Shown piece by piece: positions 4,802 through 9,016 of a stretch of DNA of 9,016 nucleotides. How positions within the stretch are numbered: the stretch's first letter is position 1; each line of letters opens with the position of its first letter. Made by a program: the position numbers and the translations under genes. This DNA comes from Prevotella sp. Lineage in GTDB: Bacteria; Bacteroidota; Bacteroidia; Bacteroidales; Bacteroidaceae. The DNA is taken from assembly GCA_017428805.1 (NCBI GenBank), contig JAFRQC010000012.1, positions 1-9,016 of the forward strand. The letters are read 5' to 3'. Under the pieces are notes generated by a model, which worked only from the letters and a program-made list of their open reading frames with translations, did not search any database and had not been told where the DNA came from.

Positions 4802-7447
4802 ATGAGTAAAGAAATGAAAGGTATGAAAAAAACGATTCTTTCCTTCCTTTTGGCACTTCTGCCGCTTTGTGGCTGGGCTGAAGATGAGAAGTTGGGTTAT
4901 GCCGTATTCGATGAAAGTACAGGCACGCTGACATTCAAGTATGGGGATCCTGATATGGATAGTAATATTGGTAGCTCGAATGAGATATTCCTTGAAGGTG
5001 CTGCCGTATGGGATAGAACAAAATTAAAAAAGGTTGTTTTTAATTCCACTTTTTCTAATGTTCGTCCAACTTCAACAGAGTGCTGGTTCCAGTGGGCAAC
5101 TTCTTTGACTGAAATTGTGGGGCTTCAATACTTGAACACCAGTGAGGTGACAAGTATGAATGCTATGTTCGATGGATGCTCCAACTTGGAGAGTCTTGAC
5201 TTAAGCCATTTCGACACCTCCAATGTGACGGATATGTATGGAATGTTCGGTGGCTGCAGCAATTTAACGAGCCTTGACTTGAGCAGTTTCAATACAAACA
5301 ACGTTACGAATATGGACTGGATGTTTGGCAACTGCAATAATCTGGTGAGAATATATGTAGGAAATCTGTGGAATACAGCAAAAGTGACTATTGGCGATGG
5401 CATGTTTTATGGCTGTAAGAAACTTGTTGGCGGAAAGGGTATGAGGTACGAGGAGTCTGATTTGGAGGAACCCTATTACGCAGACTATAGCTATGCCCAC
5501 ATTGATAGCCAGTCATCCCCAGGTTTCCTGACAGACATTAACGATAAGGCGGCTCTCGAACCTTTGGGTGCAACCGAAAGCTTTGCCGTGTTCGACGCAG
5601 CGACAGGCACACTGACCTTTAAGTGTGGTGATAAACCTGCGGGCGATAATGTGTTCGATGTGAGCAATACGACTGATACATCCTGGGAATTCAAATCCGC
5701 TATGTGGGATATCAGCAAAGTCAAGAAAGTGGTGTTCGAACCTACTTTTGCCAATGCCCGTCCGAAGTCTACGGCCTACTGGTTCTTCGACTATGACGAC
5801 AATCCCAATTTGACAGAGATTACAGGGCTACAATACCTGAATACTAGTAGCGTGACAGATATGGGATATATGTTTTATAGCCTTACCAACTTGAAGAGCC
5901 TTGATCTTAGCCACTTTGACACAAGAAATGTGACGAATATGGGAGGTATGTTTGGACACTGTAGCAGTTTAACAAGCCTTGACGTGACGGGCTTTAATAC
6001 GAGCAAGGTGCAAAATATGGGCGTTATGTTCGATAGCTGTAGCGGTTTGACCAGCCTTGATGTCAGCCATTTCGACACCAGTAACGTAAGGGGTATGGGC
6101 CAGATGTTCTTGGATTGCAGTAGTTTGAAAAGTCTTGACTTAAGCAGTTTCAACACAAGCAACGTGACAGATATGAGGACAATGTTCAATGGATGCAGTA
6201 GCCTGACAAGTATAGATTTAAGCAACTTTGATACAAGGAACGTATGGGAAATGGAATATATGTTCGCAGGATGTAGTGGCTTGAAGAGCCTTGATGTCAG
6301 TCATTTCGACACCTCAAATGTTGAGGTGATGACTCTGATGTTTTATGGTTGCAGCGGATTGACCAGTCTCGACCTGAGCAACTTCAACACCAGTAAGGTT
6401 TCTAACATGAATAGAATGTTCAACGGTTGTAGCAGTTTGACCAGTATCGACCTCAGCAGTTTTGACACGAGTCATCTGTCAATACCACATTATGAGGGTG
6501 AAAAAGATTGGGATGACGCATGGGGATTCATATCTATGTTTGAGGGCTGTACCAGTCTGACAAGCGTTGACTTAAGCAGTTTTGATACGGGGACTGTGGA
6601 GTATATGAGGGACATGTTCTCTGGCTGCAAAAACCTGACTACTATTTATGTCAGCGATAAATGGAGTACGGAAAATCTTAAAATATTACAGACAGCATAT
6701 CCAGTAGATGGCCATGAGGGGCTTTTCACAGGCTGCGAGAAACTGGTTGGTGGAAAGGGCACCAAGTTCAATGCCAATTATCCCAATGACACCTATGCCC
6801 GCATCGACGGAGGGGCTGGTGCGCCAGGTTACTTCACGGCTGCTTACATGGAGGAGGGTGTATCCTACATCTATGAGAATGACGGCAGCATGATTGTCCG
6901 CGATGCGTCTGAGAGCAAAGTGGAGGTTGAGATACCATCGAGTTTGGATATCAGCGGCGAGGTTCATAGCGTGGAAGCAATCCAGGCAGAAGCGTTCATG
7001 GACAATGAAAAACTGAAGACGGTGACCATTCCAGAGACCATCAAGGAGATTGGCGAGAGTGCCTTCGCAGGGTGCACCAATCTGACGGATATCTACTGCT
7101 ATGCTGAGAATCCCATAGACTTGACAGGAAGTGCGACTACCCGTACACGCGGCTCTGTAGCCTCTCAGGTGTTTGCGGGTGTTGACAAGGATGTATGTGT
7201 CTTGTGGGTTCCAGAGGGTTGTGTCAGTGCCTATAGGAATGCTGGCGGCTGGGGAGAATTCAAGCAGATCAAAGAACTGAAGCGTGGTGATGCCAGCGGT
7301 GACGGTTGGGTGAATGTAGCCGACATGGTGGTTGTCGTGAATCTCATCAAAGAAGGTGCTTACAAGAGATCTGCCGACGTGAATAATGACGGTGTTGTGG
7401 ACAACCAAGATCTCTCTGCCATCAGCGATATCATCATGGAGAAATAA
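4802..7447 (+). CDS. BspA-family leucine-rich repeat surface protein
   Basis: The product is 881 aa. Residues 8-26 are a signal peptide (MKKTILSFLLALLPLCGWA). Two homologous N-type modules carry [YF]AVFD-x2-TGTLTFK-x-GD, at about 30-105 and 259-343. Each is followed by BspA/DUF285 23-residue repeats of the form LDLSxFDTSNVTDMxxMFxGCSSLTS: a short block at 108-187 and a longer one at 343-617. Residues 690-820 look like LRR_5-type repeats (TVTIPETIKEIGESAFAGCTNL). The C-terminus (827-881) has two dockerin-type loops, DASGDGWVNVADM and DVNNDGVVDNQDL. BspA-type proteins are known as surface adhesins; that role is inferred here. ATGs at 4802, 4814 and 4823 are all possible starts. ATG 4802 is first after the promoter; 4823 gives the most classical signal peptide and has AAAGG upstream. 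A terminator follows. Confidence 0.9.
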   Translation: MSKEMKGMKKTILSFLLALLPLCGWAEDEKLGYAVFDESTGTLTFKYGDPDMDSNIGSSNEIFLEGAAVWDRTKLKKVVFNSTFSNVRPTSTECWFQWATSLTEIVGLQYLNTSEVTSMNAMFDGCSNLESLDLSHFDTSNVTDMYGMFGGCSNLTSLDLSSFNTNNVTNMDWMFGNCNNLVRIYVGNLWNTAKVTIGDGMFYGCKKLVGGKGMRYEESDLEEPYYADYSYAHIDSQSSPGFLTDINDKAALEPLGATESFAVFDAATGTLTFKCGDKPAGDNVFDVSNTTDTSWEFKSAMWDISKVKKVVFEPTFANARPKSTAYWFFDYDDNPNLTEITGLQYLNTSSVTDMGYMFYSLTNLKSLDLSHFDTRNVTNMGGMFGHCSSLTSLDVTGFNTSKVQNMGVMFDSCSGLTSLDVSHFDTSNVRGMGQMFLDCSSLKSLDLSSFNTSNVTDMRTMFNGCSSLTSIDLSNFDTRNVWEMEYMFAGCSGLKSLDVSHFDTSNVEVMTLMFYGCSGLTSLDLSNFNTSKVSNMNRMFNGCSSLTSIDLSSFDTSHLSIPHYEGEKDWDDAWGFISMFEGCTSLTSVDLSSFDTGTVEYMRDMFSGCKNLTTIYVSDKWSTENLKILQTAYPVDGHEGLFTGCEKLVGGKGTKFNANYPNDTYARIDGGAGAPGYFTAAYMEEGVSYIYENDGSMIVRDASESKVEVEIPSSLDISGEVHSVEAIQAEAFMDNEKLKTVTIPETIKEIGESAFAGCTNLTDIYCYAENPIDLTGSATTRTRGSVASQVFAGVDKDVCVLWVPEGCVSAYRNAGGWGEFKQIKELKRGDASGDGWVNVADMVVVVNLIKEGAYKRSADVNNDGVVDNQDLSAISDIIMEK
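5123..5362 (+). repeat. BspA/DUF285 repeat block 1
   Basis: Three clear 23-residue (69-nt) units carry MNAMFDGCSNL, MYGMFGGCSNL and MDWMFGNCNNL. They are followed by a degenerate capping unit (DGMFYGCKKLVGGKG). The same VGGKG cap closes block 2, so each block has its own end piece. Confidence 0.8.
5828..6652 (+). repeat. BspA/DUF285 repeat block 2
   Basis: Ten M-F-containing units follow with a 23-residue period: MGYMF, MGGMF, MGVMF, MGQMF, MRTMF, MEYMF, MTLMF, MNRMF, FISMF and MRDMF. One unit is lengthened by about 15 residues (HYEGEKDWDDAWG, 6484-6530). The DNA of adjacent units is similar enough that copy number could change by recombination. Confidence 0.85.
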
Positions 7448-7486
7448 TACATAGAGAACAGGAAGGTCGTGTACGAAACTTCTCAA

Positions 7487-7514
7487 TGTAAGTTGTAAGT
7501 TGTAAGTTGAAAGT
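7487..7514. repeat. Heptamer tandem repeat (TGTAAGT)n
   Basis: Three exact TGTAAGT units (7487-7507) are followed by the variant TGAAAGT (7508-7514). The array sits between the BspA stop codon and the terminator. It is one of three heptamer-periodic arrays in the 7.4-7.9 kb part of the window. Confidence 0.85.
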
Positions 7515-7515
7515 A

Positions 7516-7550
7516 AAAGAGGACCGGCATGGCTGTCAGTCCTCTTTGTT
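7516..7550. terminator. Bidirectional terminator between convergent genes
   Basis: AAAGAGGAC (7516-7524) pairs perfectly with GTCCTCTTT (7539-7547) around a 14-nt loop. Short T-runs follow on both strands: CTCTTTGTT on plus and CTCTTTTACTTT on minus. It lies between the BspA gene (+) and the smalltalk gene (-), so it can serve both. Confidence 0.75.
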
Positions 7551-7563
7551 AGACGATCGATTC

Positions 7564-7680
7564 TTAGAGGGTCACTGGGCCGAGACCCATGCAACTGGTG
7601 GTGCCCAGTGCCGTGAGGAATGCCGTGAGCGCGGCTACTACAACCTTCACCGCTAACTCAATGATGCGCTGTTTCTTCAT
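7564..7680 (-). CDS. Smalltalk protein
   Basis: This is a 38-aa minus-strand ORF. It reads MKKQRIIELAVKVVVAAL, then TAFLTALGTTSC, then MGLGPVTL, with stop TAA at 7564-7566. The pattern is that of the Bacteroidales 'smalltalk' small-protein family: a MKK start, one hydrophobic helix rich in Val/Ala/Leu/Thr, then LGTTSC. The molecular function of the family is unknown. The helix (residues 9-28) followed by Cys30 suggests a membrane-associated peptide. No Bacteroidetes promoter is visible just upstream on the minus strand (7681-7830). The gene converges on the BspA gene and shares its terminator. In other Bacteroidales, smalltalk genes are often near DUF4248 genes; here a DUF4248 gene is present but 7 kb away, and large surface genes lie between them. 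Confidence 0.8.
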   Translation of the reverse strand: MKKQRIIELAVKVVVAALTAFLTALGTTSCMGLGPVTL

Positions 7681-7715
7681 GATGCGCTTCGTTTCATTTC
7701 ATTTCACTTCGCTTT

Positions 7716-7745
7716 GGTGGAGGGTGGAGGGTTAAAGGTGGAGGG
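7716..7745 (+). repeat. G-rich heptamer array, left
   Basis: Units GGTGGAG, GGTGGAG, GGTTAAA and GGTGGAG lie end to end, ending in GG. Calling them A and B, the order is A-A-B-A. The first 16 bases hold five G-runs with single-base spacers, so a G-quadruplex could form on the plus strand. The array is the inverse of the one at 7865-7925. Confidence 0.8.
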
Positions 7746-7864
7746 AGAAATGTTCAGTGGCAGATTTTGGGGGATTTATTCTGTCGGGAATTGTTCTGCC
7801 GCAGATTCTGCACTTAAACTATTCTTGCGTCCCTTCGGTAGCAAGCGGCAGAGCCGAGCGCTCC
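7746..7864. other. Noncoding segment between inverted heptamer arrays
   Basis: No gene is supported here. A frame from GTG 7757 stays open into the decayed surface gene but crosses the heptamer array and shows no domain before about 7964. The motif GCAGATT recurs at 7763 and 7802. The segment could be the body of a small element with heptamer ends, or ordinary intergenic DNA. Confidence 0.4.
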
Positions 7865-7925
7865 CTCCACCCTCCACCTTTAACCTTTAACCAAAAACTC
7901 CACCCTCCACCTTTAACCCTCCACG
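7865..7925 (-). repeat. C-rich heptamer array, right (inverse of left array)
   Basis: On the plus strand the units are CTCCACC x2, TTTAACC x2, AAAAA, CTCCACC x2, TTTAACC and CTCCACG. On the minus strand this is A-B-A-A-(T5)-B-B-A-A, using the same A and B units as the 7716 array. Phase is kept except at the A5 interruption. The G-rich strand is minus here. Confidence 0.85.
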
Positions 7926-7963
7926 AAGGCCTCGTTAGCCGTTCCCGCCTCCACCATTGGCCC

Positions 7964-8411
7964 GACGGCGACTATACCATCAGCGGCTCCAAAACGTTCA
8001 CCATCACGGCAAAGACTGTCAGCACTCCGACCGTCACGCTGGAGAAGACCTATTACTTCTACGACGGCACGGCAAAGACTCCGACGGTGACCATGAAGGA
8101 CGGCGAGACGGTGATCCCTGCCGAGGAGTACACCGTTGGCTACAGCAACAATACGAATGTGGGTACGGCTACGGTTACCATTACTGATAAGGACGGCGGC
8201 AACTATACCGTCAGCGGCTCGGCCACGTTTGAGATCGGCCTCAAGGGCGACGCCAACGGCGACAACAAGGTGGACGCTGCCGACATCGTGGAGATGGTCA
8301 ATGAGACGAAGGGCCAGACTTCTGCGAAGTTCAAGAAGAACAACGCCGACATCGACGGCAACGGCCAAGGCCGAGATCGACGCCATCGTGAACGCCATCA
8401 TGCAGAAGTGA
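7964..8411 (+). pseudogene. 5'-truncated, frameshifted surface protein with dockerin-like end
   Basis: Coding similarity begins abruptly at DGDYTISGSKTF (7964) with no start codon. One complete Ig-like/MBG-type domain follows (TYYFYDGTAKTPTV to NYTVSGSATFEI), matching the GNYxVSG stub before it. A dockerin-like end begins GDANGDNKVDAADIVEMV (from about 8248) and continues to NNADIDGNG. The frame then shifts near 8366; the expected end AKAEIDAIVNAIMQK continues in another frame to TGA 8409-8411. About 8 nt appear lost from the second calcium loop. The end sequence GAGATCGACGCCATCGTGAA is shared with the 974-aa protein gene, showing common ancestry. It is probably not translated into a full product. 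The heptamer array adjoins the broken 5' end. Confidence 0.75.
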
Positions 8412-8416
8412 AACAA

Positions 8417-8436
8417 AAATCAACCAACGATATGAA
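8417..8436 (+). repeat. Orphan copy of a gene leader and start codon
   Basis: AAATCAACCAACGATATGAA is identical to 616-635, which spans the leader and ATG of the 974-aa protein gene. Here the ATG (8432) opens only MKRL before TGA. It looks like the relic of a surface gene whose body has been deleted. Confidence 0.7.
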
Positions 8437-8457
8437 GAGATTATGATTATGACAATA

Positions 8458-8565
8458 ATGAAGAAGTATGAGAAGCCTGCGATGCAAGTCGTAGAGTTGA
8501 AGCTGAAGGGAATCATTTGCTATAGCCCCGACGTCGACTTCGACGAGACCGCTGATGAAGATTAG
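8458..8565 (+). CDS. MKKYEKP-type small peptide, intact copy
   Basis: This 35-aa ORF reads MKKYEKPAMQVVELKLKG, IICYSPDV, then DFDETADED. It is basic and amphipathic at the N-terminus, has one Cys (residue 21) near the centre, and ends with a strongly acidic tail. Tiny MKKYEKP-x-M-x-V-V-E-L proteins behind larger genes are something I associate with Prevotella and Bacteroides genomes; no function is known to me. The leader-core layout superficially resembles ribosomally made, modified peptides, but no modifying enzyme is visible. It starts 46 nt after the stop of the decayed surface gene and has no promoter of its own nearby, so readthrough from upstream is likely. A promoter for the next ORF follows its stop. 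Confidence 0.6.
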   Translation: MKKYEKPAMQVVELKLKGIICYSPDVDFDETADED

Positions 8566-8582
8566 CAAAAAACTCTAATTTA

Positions 8583-8614
8583 TTTGGTTTTTTATTCGAT
8601 TTGCACTATCTTTG
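8583..8614 (+). promoter_or_regulatory. Promoter copy 2, ahead of a broken small ORF
   Basis: TTTG (8583-8586) and TATCTTTG (8607-8614) are 20 nt apart, identical to the site at 3680-3711. The next ATG is 8639. Confidence 0.75.
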
Positions 8615-8638
8615 CAGCGGAATAATTAAAACAGAGAT

Positions 8639-8757
8639 ATGAGTAAGTACGAGATACCCTTCCTAACGGATATGTGATGGAGGACACGGGCTGTAGCATT
8701 GAGGAGGCCATGGAGCAGGTGTACAACACACAGGGGCAGCTCCCGGTGTGTGATTAG
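8639..8757 (+). pseudogene. Broken small ORF (MSKYEIP ... QGQLPVCD)
   Basis: ATG 8639 reads MSKYEIPFLTDM and stops at TGA 8675-8677. An overlapping frame reads LPNGYVMEDTGCSIEEAMEQ, then VYNTQGQLPVCD, to TAG 8755-8757. It has no Met before 8677, and its codons before that look coding. A one-base loss near 8655-8664 would explain both: the restored product would be about 40 aa, MSKYEIP-x-PNGYVMEDTG and so on, with two Cys. Alternatively the 26-aa ORF from ATG 8677 is translated by coupling through the TGATG overlap. The family is not recognised. It has a good promoter and a downstream terminator, so it was or is a transcription unit. Confidence 0.45.
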
Positions 8758-8780
8758 TTTTTTTATATTTTAATGGTTGT

Positions 8781-8808
8781 CCTTCGTCTGTCGTGAGATC
8801 CACGAAGG
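8781..8808 (+). promoter_or_regulatory. Inverted repeat with two alternative stems
   Basis: CCTTCGT (8781-8787) pairs with ACGAAGG (8802-8808). TCGTG (8791-8795) can instead pair with CACGA (8801-8805). The two pairings exclude each other. No T-run follows. It may be part of the 3' structure of the small transcription unit, or a regulatory leader. Confidence 0.35.
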
Positions 8809-8840
8809 AGGTTTGATTAAATTTTTATCACTATGATTCG

Positions 8841-8874
8841 TCCTCGCTGCTTGCGAAAGCCGCGAGGATTTTTT
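8841..8874 (+). terminator. Strong Rho-independent terminator
   Basis: TCCTCGC (8841-8847) pairs with GCGAGGA (8862-8868). Inside, GCTT (8849-8852) pairs with AAGC (8857-8860) around a GCGA tetraloop, with one T/C mismatch between the two stems. TTTTTT follows at 8869-8874. The group II intron starts right after the T-run. Confidence 0.9.
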
Positions 8875-8875
8875 G

Positions 8876-9016
8876 GTACGCCCAGCATGGGCGTACGCTA
8901 TAGGGTGCAAGTCCCGAACGAGCCCTGATAGTGGGAATCGTTAGCCAAGAGCAAGGGTGTCCGTGGTGACGCGGAATCTGAAGGAAGCTGGCGACAAACA
9001 CTCGGCCTTACGAACA
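8876..9016 (+). mobile_element. Group II intron, 5' end (cut by window edge)
   Basis: The sequence from about 8876 matches the recognisable 5' part of a bacterial group II intron ribozyme. A perfect hairpin GTACGCCC/GGGCGTAC (8876-8896, AGCAT loop) is followed by TATAGGGTGCAAGTCCCGAA, then CAAGGGTGTCCGTGG, then GGAATCTGAAGGAAGC and GGCGACAAA. These are conserved domain I segments of intron families found in Firmicutes and Bacteroidetes. The start GTACG differs at one base from the usual GTGYG, so the exact boundary is uncertain. The reverse transcriptase ORF would lie beyond the window. Insertion directly after a terminator hairpin is the known habit of class C introns; the class itself cannot be decided from 141 nt. 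Confidence 0.8.

Larger units (their letters stand above)
8457..8622 (+). repeat. Long direct repeat, copy 2 (small ORF plus promoter)
   Basis: This 166-nt segment matches 3556-3719 at every position apart from a TC pair that copy 1 lacks. It contains an intact 35-aa ORF and a full promoter, and ends at GCAGCGGAA like copy 1. As in copy 1, a dockerin-like 3' end lies upstream and an unrelated gene start lies downstream. Confidence 0.9.

Noticed and set aside
4868..4880. Lipoprotein signal for the BspA protein at Cys23
   Set aside because: The residues before Cys (L-P-L-C) do not fit a lipobox; a standard signal peptide ending GWA is the better reading.
6686..7594. Long minus-strand open frame opposite the BspA gene (302 codons)
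   Set aside because: It runs antisense to clear repeat and dockerin coding sequence, shows no recognisable domain, and lacks a promoter. It is a shadow of the plus-strand gene.
7865..7925. CRISPR array
   Set aside because: The repeats are contiguous 7-mers without spacers, too short and irregular for CRISPR.
7757..7963. GTG-initiated coding extension of the decayed surface gene
   Set aside because: Translation would run through the C-rich heptamer array (HPPPLTF repeats) and shows no domain or signal peptide.
8833..8931. Small ORF starting MIRPRCLRKPRGFF with AAGGAGG upstream
   Set aside because: It crosses the terminator hairpin and enters the group II intron. The purine-rich AAGGAGG is 21 nt from the ATG, too far for a ribosome site, and overlaps an inverted repeat.

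Overview
The window looks like chromosomal accessory DNA from a Bacteroidales bacterium, most likely Prevotella or a close relative. The evidence is: five promoter-like sites of the Bacteroidetes type (TTTG, 19-20 nt, TAnnTTTG); a DUF4248 gene; a 'smalltalk' small-protein gene; BspA-type leucine-rich repeats; and large secreted proteins ending in dockerin-like modules. The genus is inferred, not proven.

Layout. (1) 1-600: a periodic T-rich intergenic segment, then a promoter, a leader rich in inverted repeats, a 66-aa DUF4248 gene with an overlapping terminator, and two further hairpins. (2) 574-3622: a promoter and a 974-aa secreted, multidomain, beta-rich protein with a shortened dockerin-like end. 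One base after its stop codon lies a very small ORF truncated by an indel. (3) 3680-4716: a promoter carried inside a 164-bp repeat, two ATGA-overlapping genes of unknown function (140 and 161 aa), and a hairpin cluster. (4) 4743-7547: a promoter and an 881-aa BspA-family surface protein with two repeat blocks and a dockerin-like end, closed by a bidirectional terminator. (5) 7564-7680 on the minus strand: a 38-aa smalltalk protein gene. (6) 7716-7925: two heptamer arrays in opposite orientation around about 120 bp of noncoding DNA. (7) 7964-8622: the decayed 3' end of another dockerin-like surface protein, an intact 35-aa small ORF, and a second copy of the 164/166-bp repeat with its promoter. 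(8) 8639-9016: a broken small ORF, a strong Rho-independent terminator, and the 5' end of a group II intron that runs out of the window.

How it works together. Most of the window appears devoted to secreted or surface-exposed proteins. The same module recurs twice: dockerin-like 3' end, MKKYEKP small peptide, promoter. In both copies the promoter drives a different downstream gene. This suggests the surface-protein region is diversified by duplication and recombination, with small-peptide genes and promoters carried along. The best candidates for something undescribed are the small peptides behind the surface genes, the two-gene overlapping module, and the heptamer arrays.
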